Source: Aquimarina brevivitae (GTDB lineage: Bacteria > Bacteroidota > Bacteroidia > Flavobacteriales > Flavobacteriaceae). Taken from it: a stretch of 64,000 nt of DNA. Positions 19,162 through 28,556 of this stretch are shown here, piece by piece; position 1 is the stretch's first letter, and each line of letters begins with the position of its first letter. Location of the stretch: contig NZ_SGXE01000001.1 in assembly GCF_004216895.1 (NCBI RefSeq), forward strand, positions 744,001-808,000. Reading direction: 5' to 3'. Under the pieces are notes generated by a model. That model searched no databases. It saw only the letters and a list, made by a program, of their open reading frames with translations, and was not told the origin of the DNA. The position numbers and the translations under genes are program-made.

Positions 19162-19554
19162 CTATTTTTTCTTTCTTCTTTCTAATAAATCAGGATTGTC
19201 TACAGGATTTTCCTTTCCTTTCAGGGCTTTGTCGATATTATCAATGTACTCTAATGAGTCATCGATATAATAGCTTACCTCTGGCATTCGCCTAAGTTGA
19301 TTCTTGGTTTTTTGTGCTACGAGGTGTTTAATTCTTGATTTAACGGCATTCACCTCTTCTAAAATTCGCTTACCCTGATCGTGTGGAAAAACGCTAAGGT
19401 ATACCTTAGCGATGGACAGGTCTGAGGTAACATTTACTTTAGTTACAGAAACTAATATACCCGTAACTCCTGCTTCTCTTAAGGCTAATTGAATAACATC
19501 CGCAACATCTTTTTGCAGTACACCGGCTATTTTTTTTTGTCTGTTTGTTTCCAT
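19162..19554 (-). CDS. rbfA: Ribosome-binding factor A
   Basis: Assists late maturation of the 30S subunit. The 130-residue KH-type protein has RQKKIAGVLQKDVADVIQ, VSVTKVNVTSDLSIAKVYLS and LRRMPEVSYYIDDSLEY. The start is set to METNRQKK (ATG at 19554), six codons inside the longest frame. It lies 58 bp upstream of the permease gene on the same strand, and the pair is likely co-transcribed. Confidence 0.94.
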   Translation of the reverse strand: METNRQKKIAGVLQKDVADVIQLALREAGVTGILVSVTKVNVTSDLSIAKVYLSVFPHDQGKRILEEVNAVKSRIKHLVAQKTKNQLRRMPEVSYYIDDSLEYIDNIDKALKGKENPVDNPDLLERRKKK

Positions 19555-19654
19555 GGGTACAAAAATAGGCAATTATAGTATGTTGTTATTTAGTTTTGGA
19601 CAAAAACCTTTGTCAAACTATTTGTAATTTAGCATTTCATAATGTAAACATCTC

Positions 19655-20065
19655 ATGGATCATATTAAAAAGATTGAACACCTTGGTATAGCAGTTAAGG
19701 ATATTGATGCGGCCAATAAGTTATATGAACAACTGCTTGGCGTACCAGCTTATAAACAAGAGGAGGTAAAAAGCGAATCGGTCATTACTTCTTTTTTTAA
19801 AGTTGGAGAAAGTAAGATTGAATTACTGGCAAGTACAGATGAAGAAGGACCTATAGGTAAGTTTATTGCTAAAAAAGGAGAGGGGATTCATCATATTGCT
19901 TTTGATGTGGAGGACATCTATAAGGAATTGGCTAGGCTTGAAGCAGAAGGTTTTCAGCTTATCAATAAAGAACCCAAAAGCGGTGCAGACAATAAACTAG
20001 TGGCTTTTGTGCACCCAAAAACTACAAATGGGGTTCTGGTAGAACTTTGCCAGGATAAGAAGTAG
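19655..20065 (+). CDS. mce: Methylmalonyl-CoA epimerase
   Basis: Interconverts the (R) and (S) forms of methylmalonyl-CoA in propionate metabolism. The 136-residue vicinal-oxygen-chelate protein has IEHLGIAVKDIDAANKLYEQ with the first metal His, KIELLAST, and GIHHIAFDVEDI with the second. Length is typical. The gene is plus strand, facing the end of the RiPP locus. Confidence 0.92.
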   Translation: MDHIKKIEHLGIAVKDIDAANKLYEQLLGVPAYKQEEVKSESVITSFFKVGESKIELLASTDEEGPIGKFIAKKGEGIHHIAFDVEDIYKELARLEAEGFQLINKEPKSGADNKLVAFVHPKTTNGVLVELCQDKK

Positions 20066-20067
20066 TC

Positions 20068-20310
20068 TTAAAGGCTCAAAACTTTAGAAAAATACGAAAA
20101 ATAAGGTTCAGGTGTTTTTAAAGACAGGGAAAACGTCTTTTGATCCGTACAAAAATCAAAGTGCATATCATCTAACCCGTCCCAACCATTTTTATCCATT
20201 TCTAAGAGGATAAAGCGGGTTATTTTTTGTCTAAAATCAAATTCTAATTGAATTAAATCTTCGGTGAAGCTGGTTGTGCTATTCTGTTTATCTAACCAAG
20301 ATACGTTCAT
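20068..20310 (-). CDS. Small hypothetical protein at the end of the RiPP locus
   Basis: An 80-residue frame starting at ATG 20310 (MNVSWLDKQNSTTS), 66 bp downstream of the LanB C-terminal gene and on the same strand. It is acidic and rich in aromatics near the C terminus (PYFSYFSKVLSL), with no recognised domain. Its stop is two bases from the convergent mce stop. Probably the last gene of the lan operon, but a chance frame cannot be excluded. Confidence 0.45.
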   Translation of the reverse strand: MNVSWLDKQNSTTSFTEDLIQLEFDFRQKITRFILLEMDKNGWDGLDDMHFDFCTDQKTFSLSLKTPEPYFSYFSKVLSL

Positions 20311-20375
20311 TACTATGGGAAAATATGTTACTACAAAAGTAGTCAAATTTACAATTTCGAAACACAAAATTTACA

Positions 20376-21239
20376 TTAAGTTTTCTTTGAAGTGTACTTC
20401 AAAGATTTGTAATGTTTTAGCAAGAAGTCATAGCAAACCAATTCAAAAAAACGTTGCTTTGACCTAAAAGCCCTATTGACCAACATATGCACATAGCTTG
20501 CTAATAAACTATCTTTAGCTTGCGTATTGGGCTTTTCAAGATATGCCTTACAATCATCAATGGCGTGTACCGTGTTTTCACTTTTAGTGCGCAGTAGATT
20601 GTCCAGTGGTGCTAATTCTACAACTTGTGTGGTCAAAAATTCGGTAAATGCTGTGTTATGTGCTCTGTATTTTTTATCCAGTTGTTTAGTCAATTGTTTG
20701 TTGCCTTTGAATTCACGCCAAAAAGCATCACGATTCGTGCTGGCAAATTTGATTTTCTCCTCTAAACGATACGAAAAATCATTTAATAGCGTGTCAATAG
20801 CCTTTAGTATGAAGTTAAAATACAAGGCATCGTCCTCTACTAAACCCATGGCTTGTACGAGCATATTACTTTCGTGATAAAAAAGCGTTTCAGAAGTTTC
20901 GATATTTTCTGCACCGTAGCGTTCTAATTCTCTATTATAAGTGTCTGTTTGAATTTTATAAATGATATCTTCTTCAAGATAGGGTGACATAGCATTTTGA
21001 AATCCAATCATTAGGTCTCCGAGCCTATTGATATCTGCTAACAAAAACCGAACGCGTAAATGAAAATCCGGGTCAGTATACCGAATAAAAAACCATTTGT
21101 TGATGATACCTTGTTTAACTAATTGCTGTGCAAAAGGTAAAATCGAATCCGTTAATACACGATCAGAGGTTCTGGCTCCACAGTATATTTTGTAATATAC
21201 CCACTCTTGTCCTGGTATATATATTCTTTTAGTTGTCAT
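20376..21239 (-). CDS. LanB-type elimination domain (thiopeptide-type bacteriocin biosynthesis protein)
   Basis: A 287-residue protein equal to the C-terminal SpaB_C/elimination domain of class I lanthipeptide dehydratases, which removes glutamate from glutamylated Ser/Thr to give dehydroamino acids. Visible family marks: WVYYKIYCGARTSDRVL near the start and WFFIRYTDPDFHLRVRF at residues about 48-64. Its start overlaps the end of the glutamylation-domain gene by 11 bp, so the two are a split LanB translated together. Split LanB pairs are known in Bacteroidetes (pinensin locus). Catalytic residues were not individually verified. Confidence 0.85.
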   Translation of the reverse strand: MTTKRIYIPGQEWVYYKIYCGARTSDRVLTDSILPFAQQLVKQGIINKWFFIRYTDPDFHLRVRFLLADINRLGDLMIGFQNAMSPYLEEDIIYKIQTDTYNRELERYGAENIETSETLFYHESNMLVQAMGLVEDDALYFNFILKAIDTLLNDFSYRLEEKIKFASTNRDAFWREFKGNKQLTKQLDKKYRAHNTAFTEFLTTQVVELAPLDNLLRTKSENTVHAIDDCKAYLEKPNTQAKDSLLASYVHMLVNRAFRSKQRFFELVCYDFLLKHYKSLKYTSKKT

Positions 21240-23412
21240 ACTGCTTCAATTTTTCTTGATTGTAGAAGCTGATTACAATTTGATTGGAAAATCCTTTGTT
21301 ATTTTGAGTAACTAAGCTGTCTTCAGTAAACAAAAACTCTTCAAGTATAATTTGTTTTTTGTGTTTAATGGTATCCAACCACATTTTTATGGACAAAAGG
21401 TTTTTAAAATCAATTAGTAAGGTATTATCCCCTTCCACTAACTGTGCTAGGTTAGGAATGTTTAGTTCAGTACTCCAATCAGTGATTGATGCTATAAGAT
21501 CTTCATCGGATAATTTTAAGAACGCTTTTATGTTTTTTTGAGGAATTATCCATCGCGCTTTAGCGAGTATAAAATCTTTATAAATGACTCTGGGTAAAAA
21601 GGGTCGTTTTTGTAATATAGGACCCCAGCTAAAGGCAAGTCCTGATCGTAGGTTCTGATGTTGTAAATCACATAAAAAATGGTAAATAGGTAAGGATTTA
21701 GCACTGTAATTATGCGCATTACTCAGTCGTGGTAGTATCCGTTTGTTTAGTTTTTTGGAACGCAGTATGATGGTATTACCTCGTACAGCAATCATTAGAT
21801 CTTCAATTGGGATTTGTTTTGTATTCGCTACGCTAGACTTGCCCAAGTAGGGAATCTCATATGCTCTAAGATTCGCTCTGCGAATGACATTTCCTGTTCT
21901 GGATTCTGGGAGATGAATAATTTCCGCGAGGATACTATCAGGATTCATGTGTTGTTCTTTCTCCGTAATGTCTCGTACTAAACTGTAGATATCATCAGCA
22001 CCAGTGGTAAAACGCCCTAATAAATTGGCCGCAGAGGACCCTCCGATAGATTCACATACCATTTTTTCTTCTCCATTTATAGTTACCAGTTCTGTCATCG
22101 TAGCCATAGTATCGGGTAGATCAGACCAGTCTGCTTCAAAATCAATCAGGTCTTCATCGGTTAACTCCAAAATTAGGTCTGCATCTTCGAGTTTTTTATA
22201 TAATAATTCGTGAAATAAATTGGCCTGATACTGCTCACTAGTTGAAGGTGAAAAAGGAATATTAAGCCCCTGAAGAAAAGGAGTAGAATCCGATGCCTCC
22301 TGGTGCTGTAAATACCCGATTCCAATTTCGGTATCTAGGGCAGTCGTAAGTGGAACCTCTCTGGTTTCATACCGCTTGGTAAATGCCGAACGAAATCGGT
22401 CTATGTTTTTATCTTTAGAAGGGAATGTGATCTTATTTAATGCTGTAAGTAACCGCTGCGTTTTATATCCCCATTTTTGATCTAGTTGGTTGTTGATCGC
22501 TTTAGGGTAAAGATCGGCTTGAAATAAAAACTTTGGTTCGTAATCAATGCCTTTATCGGTAATGATTTTATTTGTTGTCAAATATTTTTCAATTGGATTT
22601 CCTATGGTACTGTCTATATCCTGTATAGCGCCATTGAGATCTTTTATAAAAGTTACATACGCATCCGTACCTTCTAACTGGTTAAGCGTGGTCTGTATTT
22701 GCATTAAAAAATCCTCACCAGTTAAGGTGGGTTCTAATTGACTTACCAAAATTTGATTATCGATGAGTTGGTCGATAAACTGCAATGCATCGTCTAAGGT
22801 AATCTCATCATCAACCAATAAGTCCGCCAATTCATTTACAGTAGTACCATTTTGTGCATTTTCAATAATTTTTTGCAGGTAGGGAGTGTGCGTAACAGCT
22901 TCGAGCGAATGCTCCCTACGATTGTGCTTGGTATAGGTGTATTCTACATAGCGATATTGGTCTCCGATTTTGTATAAACTATTGTTGGGATACCAGTGTA
23001 ATTGCTTTTTAATATCTGGCTCTTTGGCCAATTGTTGTGCCCAGGCTACTACAAAATGCATATCGAATCGTGTTTGTCGATTATACCCCTTTACAGTAGC
23101 AAGTTTTAGGCTAGTTTCTTTAGAAAATTGTCCAACCGAACAGCCTGCGAACAGTCCAAAGGGGGTGCAACGATTGGTGATTCTAAGGATATACTTTAGT
23201 AAAGCATAACGCAATGATGCGTTCAATTTGTTTTGATCTAACCCCTTTTCAACTTCAGCATATAACTCAGGAGATGCTAAGTATAACGCTTCTTTAAAAA
23301 CAGGATGCTGCCAATAGGTTTCGATGGTATGTTCAAGGGAACGATCTAATGGTAATGTAGGAGTTCGTAATACGTAAGAAGGGAAAAACGAATATGGGTT
23401 ATTAGATTTCAA
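21229..23412 (-). CDS. LanB-type glutamylation domain (lantibiotic dehydratase N-terminal part)
   Basis: A 727-residue lantibiotic dehydratase domain that would use glutamyl-tRNA to activate Ser/Thr of a precursor. Marks: NNPYSFFPSYVLRTPTLPLD at the start, LRYALLKYILRITNRCTPFG, and in the second half RTGNVIRRANLRAYEIPYLG followed by LMIAVRGNTIILRSKKLNKR. Full LanB proteins are about 1000 residues; here the C-terminal elimination domain is the separate next gene. Upstream, TGCCA at 23497-23501 resembles half of the box found before the precursor genes. Confidence 0.88.
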   Translation of the reverse strand: MKSNNPYSFFPSYVLRTPTLPLDRSLEHTIETYWQHPVFKEALYLASPELYAEVEKGLDQNKLNASLRYALLKYILRITNRCTPFGLFAGCSVGQFSKETSLKLATVKGYNRQTRFDMHFVVAWAQQLAKEPDIKKQLHWYPNNSLYKIGDQYRYVEYTYTKHNRREHSLEAVTHTPYLQKIIENAQNGTTVNELADLLVDDEITLDDALQFIDQLIDNQILVSQLEPTLTGEDFLMQIQTTLNQLEGTDAYVTFIKDLNGAIQDIDSTIGNPIEKYLTTNKIITDKGIDYEPKFLFQADLYPKAINNQLDQKWGYKTQRLLTALNKITFPSKDKNIDRFRSAFTKRYETREVPLTTALDTEIGIGYLQHQEASDSTPFLQGLNIPFSPSTSEQYQANLFHELLYKKLEDADLILELTDEDLIDFEADWSDLPDTMATMTELVTINGEEKMVCESIGGSSAANLLGRFTTGADDIYSLVRDITEKEQHMNPDSILAEIIHLPESRTGNVIRRANLRAYEIPYLGKSSVANTKQIPIEDLMIAVRGNTIILRSKKLNKRILPRLSNAHNYSAKSLPIYHFLCDLQHQNLRSGLAFSWGPILQKRPFLPRVIYKDFILAKARWIIPQKNIKAFLKLSDEDLIASITDWSTELNIPNLAQLVEGDNTLLIDFKNLLSIKMWLDTIKHKKQIILEEFLFTEDSLVTQNNKGFSNQIVISFYNQEKLKQYDN

Positions 23413-23522
23413 AATTAGCCTTTGTGAAAATAAAAATGGTTAACAGTGTGAAGCCGCAGTTTACAATTTTTTTTTAAAGGCTGCTAATTTTTATTTTGCC
23501 AAAATACAGTTACAAAAGGCAT

Positions 23523-24008
23523 TTAAAAATTTAAAATAGCAAAACTTCCGGTAGCTGGATCCTTTTTTAAGGGATGGTATTCTGATAGATATCGTAACAT
23601 GTAGGATTCTTCCGGTTTGTTTTTAAAAACATCTTTTAGATTAGGCTTGTTTAATTTAATGGCTTCGAGCGGATTGTATTTTGACTTAAAATAGTAAGAA
23701 CTGAAAATTTTCCATTTCGGTAGATAACGATTATGTTCTCTATAAATATGAAGTTTATGATTACAGCCGACAAGTTCACAAAAGTTACCATTTGGCAGGA
23801 TACTTATCTGAAACGGATCAATATCGATATCTCCGGCAAAGGGAGTCGTTTCCATTAATGCGTTATTATCATCAATATGTATAGGATTAGAGGCGTAGAA
23901 TAAAAAGGTCTCTAATTTAGAAAGTATATCAAAGGCTTGTGCTTTATCGAGCCCGTAGAATTGCTTAACTATTTTTAAAAGAGTTTTATTGGTGTTTTTA
24001 TATTTCAT
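23523..24008 (-). CDS. Hypothetical protein, paralogue of the one at 55087
   Basis: A 161-residue soluble protein without recognised domain. It shares layout and many residues with the protein at 55087-55566: an N-terminal KIVKQFYGLDKAQAFDILSKLE helix region, IDPFQISILPNGNFCEL, LHIYRE, a YYFKSKYNPLEAIKLN block and a final HPLKKDPATGSFAIL. The paralogues share the core DPF-x-x-x-ILPNGNFCE. Position between LanB and the glycosyltransferase suggests a role in the peptide locus, but the second copy is not next to a dehydratase. No function is proposed. Confidence 0.75.
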   Translation of the reverse strand: MKYKNTNKTLLKIVKQFYGLDKAQAFDILSKLETFLFYASNPIHIDDNNALMETTPFAGDIDIDPFQISILPNGNFCELVGCNHKLHIYREHNRYLPKWKIFSSYYFKSKYNPLEAIKLNKPNLKDVFKNKPEESYMLRYLSEYHPLKKDPATGSFAILNF

Positions 24009-24131
24009 AGCATATTTCCGTATTGTGTTGTTACAAATGTATTATGCTAAGGGAATGTGTTTCTGACAAAAAATCGGTTAAAAGGGACCGTTTATTAAAT
24101 AGGTTGTAATTTTTTAAAATTTTACTCTGGT

Positions 24132-25316
24132 TTAATTAATCGCATAGTCAATTACTTCTTTCATATCAAAAGTGGACATCGTATTTTCTATTTCGATTCG
24201 CAATTTTTCGATCATTTTATCATCTACTAATCTGCTTTGTTCAAATTGGTTTACTTTTTCAATAAAAATGTCCCAGTAATTGGGATTATCATCTGGATGA
24301 GGTATATGACCAGAAACACCTAGTTGTTGCAATCGTTGTGCTATATCTTCGCGATCATAGCATTGTGTTCCTATTGTTAATGAGGCTTTACCATTCATTA
24401 TTGGGTAATGATACATACCAGAACCACATTGATGAAATACTAAATCTGATATACTGCATATGTAATGTAAAGGAAGAAGTTTATTAAAAAATACTGAATC
24501 TGGATAGGATTGATTAATTTCAGTATTGCAGGTTGTAATCACTGCATATCCTCTTTCTACAAAATGCTTAATAAAACTAGCAATAGGTGTTTTATCGACA
24601 GTACCAGTGGTAATAAATACGATTGGCTTATTTTTGTTGATCCTTAAAAAGCTATTAAGCCGAGTTGATAAACTTTTTGAAGGCTTGTCCATAACAATTA
24701 AAGGACCAGAGTAAAAATAGGAATCTTTATCTGCAATGTTATAAGGTAAACACTCTATTGATGGAATACCTGGAATTATTTTGACTTTTGGTTTATTATA
24801 GTTTTTGAGAAATTCAGAATCACTATTAATTGATCTTTCTGAGTTTAAATTATTTGTTATTGTAAAAACATCGGATTTATCGGTAAACCCTCCTTTTTGC
24901 AAAGAATGTACGTGCAATTGATTTCTATACTTTTTATCGATAGATCTAAAAATACCGGTGCGCTGTATTGAAATTCTTGGTATACCTTTTTTTTCAGCAA
25001 TCAATGGGGAACTCGTTGCAGTATCTTCAATAATTAGATCTGGTTGAACTTTTTGGAATGCTTCCTCTTGCTTTGTTAAAAGATATTTTCTCATAAGCTC
25101 TTGGTCCTCTGTAAATAACAAGGAATCTTTTCCATCAAAATAATCCATTGAAACACATTCTACTCCCTGGTGTCTAAGAAAGTTTTGTAGATTATTACTT
25201 ACAAAAAATTGATTTTTTATTTGCTTATCTTTTTTAATGTACTTATGGTGTAATACATAAAGAGGGATTAAATGAGAAAGTCCGCCAGCAAAATAAGGGA
25301 TATTTAAAATGTTCAT
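24132..25316 (-). CDS. GT1-like (MGT/UGT fold) glycosyltransferase
   Basis: A 394-residue protein with the GT-B arrangement: an N-terminal Rossmann start (MNILNIPYFAGGLSHLIPLY), a middle linker, and a C-terminal nucleotide-sugar domain with PIVFITTGTVDKTPI and HQCGSGMYHYPIMNGKASL. The latter occupies the place of the HGG...P motif of macrolide-type transferases, with Gln-Cys replacing Gly-Gly. Placed between the dehydratase genes, it may glycosylate a peptide or a lipid; neither substrate nor activity can be read from the sequence. Confidence 0.72.
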   Translation of the reverse strand: MNILNIPYFAGGLSHLIPLYVLHHKYIKKDKQIKNQFFVSNNLQNFLRHQGVECVSMDYFDGKDSLLFTEDQELMRKYLLTKQEEAFQKVQPDLIIEDTATSSPLIAEKKGIPRISIQRTGIFRSIDKKYRNQLHVHSLQKGGFTDKSDVFTITNNLNSERSINSDSEFLKNYNKPKVKIIPGIPSIECLPYNIADKDSYFYSGPLIVMDKPSKSLSTRLNSFLRINKNKPIVFITTGTVDKTPIASFIKHFVERGYAVITTCNTEINQSYPDSVFFNKLLPLHYICSISDLVFHQCGSGMYHYPIMNGKASLTIGTQCYDREDIAQRLQQLGVSGHIPHPDDNPNYWDIFIEKVNQFEQSRLVDDKMIEKLRIEIENTMSTFDMKEVIDYAIN

Positions 25317-25388
25317 TTGATTCGTATTAGTTAACTATTTTAATAACAACAGATAAAAAAATTCTATTAAGAAAAATTATACAAAGCA

Positions 25389-26948
25389 CTACTTTAACAT
25401 TTTTATTGCCAACCAATTATGGATATATTCAATTTGCTCATTTTTATGCTTTGTTGATAAACTAGCAATTCGATTTTTTATATTTTCAATACAATTATTT
25501 TTGAAAATTTGAACTTCTTTTACTTCTCCTAGATGATAATCTTTACTATTCAAATCAAATAATGGAATATCCCCGTTTAGCATTTGTTCCATTTCAAAAT
25601 TTAATATGAATTTATATGCTTTTGCACTTTCTTTTTTATAGGCCTTTGACATCAAATTATATAATTTGGTGTTATAGGTTTCAAAACTTGTAAGAAATTC
25701 TGGTTTACGCATATATTTTAATATTCTGAAATAGATAAATGTTGGTCTCCAAACATAGCGAATGGTATTATTGTCAAAAAAAGTTAAAGGTGAATCAGAG
25801 CCTAATAATTCCTCTTTAGCATTTATGAATGAATCATATGCTGAGGAGAAACCCTTAATAAAATCATCCTTGAATTTATTAGTAAAAACAGGGGCTTCTT
25901 TTAAAATAGGTATATTGTTTTTTATGTGTTTATTAGTTATAAAGCGGGTTGTTCTTTTAGAATCAATGGTGTTATGATTGGTAAACCTGGCTTCGTAACT
26001 TATACTTTCGATGTTACCTTCTATACCAAACCCTACACATTCTAAAAGAGCTCCAGTATCTCTATTGACGATAAGCATGCTTTCTAAGGTAGAGAAATAA
26101 GGAATTTTATGTTGTCCGTCCCAGGTGCGAATGGAGTGATCGTTAAGCACTGGTTGTATAATGGTTTCGTGATCAATTAGTACTGGATTTTTACCTGAAG
26201 CAATCACATTTTCACTATGGCAGTCTTTACTTCCTAATAATAAAGTGACTGCTAGGAGAATACCTGCCTTATGGTAATATTCTTTTAGCTCTTCCTTACA
26301 CTCCACGGCTTGATAAGCAACAAATTCTAACCAGCCATAATGATCTCTACTTAGGCATTTAATTGTTTTTAGCGTTACATCAAGTTTTTTGTTGATCCAT
26401 TCAATAAATGAATTGTAAGCGATTGAGGTTTCTATATTCCTTGGTTTGTATATAAGTTTTGATCCATCATCTAAGGTTATTAATGCTGTACTTTCACCTC
26501 CGTGTCCATCACCAAGACTCGTATCGATATCTTTGATGAATAAGGTACCATTGTTTTTTAAATCAAAAGTTTCAACAAGTACGTTAATATCGTTATAAAA
26601 ATTCGTATATATTTTTTGAATATGTGCTGCATAATTGTTGACAATTCTTTTAAGAATATGGTCAAGGACTGGATATTTATAAGCTAAGGATAAACTAGTT
26701 ATTTCAACAAAAGTGTCATATGAATTATTTCCATCAGCAATAAAATTCTCTAATTCATTTTGCAAAGCTATCTCCGCAGCATCACTTAATTCGTGCAAGA
26801 GAGAATACTGTAACTTGTCTTTTAATTCCAATGAGTGACACCTGTTTTCGATAATATCTAAGAAATATGTAGTGTAAGGTAGAATTATATCAATATAGGG
26901 AATAGTGTCAAACTTAGCTTTTGACGAACTAGTGGTAGAATTATTCAT
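25389..26948 (-). CDS. Stand-alone LanM-type dehydratase domain (DUF4135), no cyclase domain
   Basis: A 519-residue protein matching the dehydratase half of class II lanthipeptide synthetases, a lipid-kinase-like fold that phosphorylates and eliminates Ser/Thr. Marks (numbered from ATG 26948): SLGDGHGGES at about 145-152, KLIYKPR at 164-170, SKDCHSENV at 240-248, LIDHET at 258-263. LanM proteins are about 900-1100 residues; the LanC cyclase half with its zinc Cys-His-Cys set is missing here, and no separate LanC is in the window. The upstream TTG at 26975 is rejected because a TAAATCTTTG promoter element lies right before it. Confidence 0.85.
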   Translation of the reverse strand: MNNSTTSSSKAKFDTIPYIDIILPYTTYFLDIIENRCHSLELKDKLQYSLLHELSDAAEIALQNELENFIADGNNSYDTFVEITSLSLAYKYPVLDHILKRIVNNYAAHIQKIYTNFYNDINVLVETFDLKNNGTLFIKDIDTSLGDGHGGESTALITLDDGSKLIYKPRNIETSIAYNSFIEWINKKLDVTLKTIKCLSRDHYGWLEFVAYQAVECKEELKEYYHKAGILLAVTLLLGSKDCHSENVIASGKNPVLIDHETIIQPVLNDHSIRTWDGQHKIPYFSTLESMLIVNRDTGALLECVGFGIEGNIESISYEARFTNHNTIDSKRTTRFITNKHIKNNIPILKEAPVFTNKFKDDFIKGFSSAYDSFINAKEELLGSDSPLTFFDNNTIRYVWRPTFIYFRILKYMRKPEFLTSFETYNTKLYNLMSKAYKKESAKAYKFILNFEMEQMLNGDIPLFDLNSKDYHLGEVKEVQIFKNNCIENIKNRIASLSTKHKNEQIEYIHNWLAIKMLK

Positions 26949-27060
26949 ATAGGTAACGTTTAATAACCTTTGCAAAGCAAAGATTTATAAGACAAGAAGT
27001 ACAATGCGAAAAAAAAAGTCAGATAGTTGATCTTTATTTAAATCATCATAAAAAGAAAAA

Positions 27061-27240
27061 CTACTTGGCTTTTTTCTTTTTAAACAGTAGAAACAAGGAA
27101 ACAATAAAAACTATGATATAAACGATATCTAACCATAAATTCTTAAAGGTTAGCGTGTTAAAATTAAAATCTTTAAATATCGCCACACCTAAAATAATTG
27201 CTATAATAAGTAATGGAAAACTTAAATATTTTTTATTCAT
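27061..27240 (-). CDS. Small two-helix membrane protein
   Basis: A 59-residue protein starting at ATG 27240 (MNKKYLSFPLLIIAII) with two hydrophobic segments (residues about 7-21 and 32-52) and a Lys-rich C terminus (LFKKKKAK). It lies between the precursor genes and the LanM-type gene, the usual place for a small self-protection protein. That role is inference only. Confidence 0.6.
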   Translation of the reverse strand: MNKKYLSFPLLIIAIILGVAIFKDFNFNTLTFKNLWLDIVYIIVFIVSLFLLFKKKKAK

Positions 27241-27282
27241 AATTTTTTTCTTAGAAGTTTCTAAATGTAACAAAAAATCTTG

Positions 27283-27320
27283 AATAACAGCCACTCGAAA
27301 ATTTTTGAGTGGCTGTTATT
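27283..27320 (-). terminator. Strong hairpin terminator after the precursor genes
   Basis: AATAACAGCCACTC and GAGTGGCTGTTATT pair over 14 bp around a 10-nt loop. On the minus strand it directly follows the precursor gene run, with a T-rich stretch slightly further on. It would let precursors be made in excess over the downstream modification enzymes. Confidence 0.8.
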
Positions 27321-27347
27321 AAGAAATTTATATTCTCGATTGGAGTA

Positions 27348-27704
27348 TTAGTCGTTGATATACTCATCAACAAGCCAGCATACCCCAACTCCAACTGCAA
27401 CACCTGCCACGTAAGTAACAGTAGGTGTAATACCACCAGCTACTTGCTCAAGTTGTTCTTCAGTTAATTCCAACTCGTCCATATTTGGTTTTGCAGGAAG
27501 GTTGATGTATACTACATCTTCACTAGTTTGATCTGTTACCACAACTTTTTTACCCTTAAGATCTGACAAATCTTTTCCTGTAAACTCTTCAATGGTTGCA
27601 ACTGGATCGTTGATTAATCTGTTTTTAAATTCTTCACTTTCCCACGCTTTTTGGGTTAAACTTTGTAAGAATTCTGCTCCTTTTTCTTGTTTCTCTAAAT
27701 TCAT
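27348..27704 (-). CDS. NHLP-leader RiPP precursor peptide 1
   Basis: A 118-residue precursor. The leader (1-91) resembles the nitrile hydratase alpha subunit: FKNRLINDPVATIEEFTG, KKVVVTDQ, YINLPAKPNMDELELTEEQL, ending VAGG. The predicted core of 27 residues begins ITPTVTYVAG and contains Thr residues and one Cys (VGVCWLVDE), so a thioether is possible. Cleavage after GG would be by the C39 domain of the exporter. Its core opening (ITPT) is shared with precursor 2. Confidence 0.9.
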   Translation of the reverse strand: MNLEKQEKGAEFLQSLTQKAWESEEFKNRLINDPVATIEEFTGKDLSDLKGKKVVVTDQTSEDVVYINLPAKPNMDELELTEEQLEQVAGGITPTVTYVAGVAVGVGVCWLVDEYIND

Positions 27705-27734
27705 GATTATTGTTTTTTGATTAATGATATTTAT

Positions 27735-28076
27735 TTAGTCTGATGATGTAGCGGCGTATACAGCAACTCCTGCCATAAATCCATATCCAAATGCTATGAA
27801 AGTTGGTGTAATACCTCCTGCAACCATTTCTAATTGCTCTTCGGTAAGCTGTAAGCTATCTACATCAATTTTTCTTGGGATATTTAAATAGATTTTTGAG
27901 TCGTCTGATTGATCTTCTACTACTAGCTTCTCACCTTCTGGGATATTGATTTTTTGACCAATTTCAGCTTCTATAGTTTCAACTGGATTTGCAATTAAGT
28001 TTCTTTTAAAATCTGCATCGTTCCAAGCTCTTTCAATTACTTGAGCGTGTAACTGTTCTTCACGTGTTAATTCCAT
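27735..28076 (-). CDS. NHLP-leader RiPP precursor peptide 2
   Basis: A 113-residue precursor with the same leader type (FKRNLIANPVETIEAEIG, EGEKLVVEDQSDDSKIYLNI, LTEEQLEMVAGG). The 25-residue core begins ITPTFIAFGYGF and ends YAATSSD. It has Ser/Thr but no Cys, so dehydration but no lanthionine ring can form from it alone. Mostly hydrophobic with Gly spacing, suggesting a membrane-active helix. Confidence 0.9.
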   Translation of the reverse strand: MELTREEQLHAQVIERAWNDADFKRNLIANPVETIEAEIGQKINIPEGEKLVVEDQSDDSKIYLNIPRKIDVDSLQLTEEQLEMVAGGITPTFIAFGYGFMAGVAVYAATSSD

Positions 28077-28165
28077 GATTTTGAATTGTTTTGATTAATG
28101 AATTAGTTTAATTTTTTGTGTCCTTATTTAACTCTTTACTGAATGAAGTATTTGATTAGTAAGAC

Positions 28166-28516
28166 TTATTTAGGTCTATCTTCACCCGCTGGTATTGGAA
28201 AGCAATCGATTATAGGTAAGGTTAATTCACCAAAATCTATTATAGTTCCAACTCCGCCAGAAACCGCCTCAAGTTGCTCCTCGTTAAGCTCCATGTCATC
28301 TATACCTGGATTGGTAGGAATGTTTAGAAAAAGTTTAGAGGTGTCTGTTTGATCTCGTACTACAATTTGTTTACCTTCAGGAATATCCAATTCAATACCG
28401 CTAAAATTTTTGATTGCTTGTTTAGGATTGTTGATTAGCTCCTTTTTGAAGCTTTCATCATCCTGAGCTTTGGCGATTAAATTGTAAATCAAATTTTGTT
28501 GTTCTTCAAGTCTCAT
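28166..28516 (-). CDS. NHLP-leader RiPP precursor peptide 3
   Basis: A 116-residue precursor. The leader includes FKKELINNPKQAIKNFSG, EGKQIVVRDQTDTSKLFLNI and MELNEEQLEAVSGG. The 28-residue core begins VGTIIDFGELTLP and has a single Cys in DCFPIPAG. The CFP element is shared with precursor 4, so the two cores look like duplicates that diverged. Confidence 0.9.
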   Translation of the reverse strand: MRLEEQQNLIYNLIAKAQDDESFKKELINNPKQAIKNFSGIELDIPEGKQIVVRDQTDTSKLFLNIPTNPGIDDMELNEEQLEAVSGGVGTIIDFGELTLPIIDCFPIPAGEDRPK

Positions 28517-28556
28517 AAGGCGATTTTTAATGTTTTTGATTGATGATGATTATTGT

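Noticed and set aside
24132..25316. LanC cyclase in place of the glycosyltransferase
   Set aside because: No Cys-His zinc triad of LanC is present; the sequence has GT-B features instead.
28143..28352. Plus-strand frame opposite NHLP precursor 3
   Set aside because: It is the antisense shadow of a conserved leader; Ser-rich low-complexity translation.
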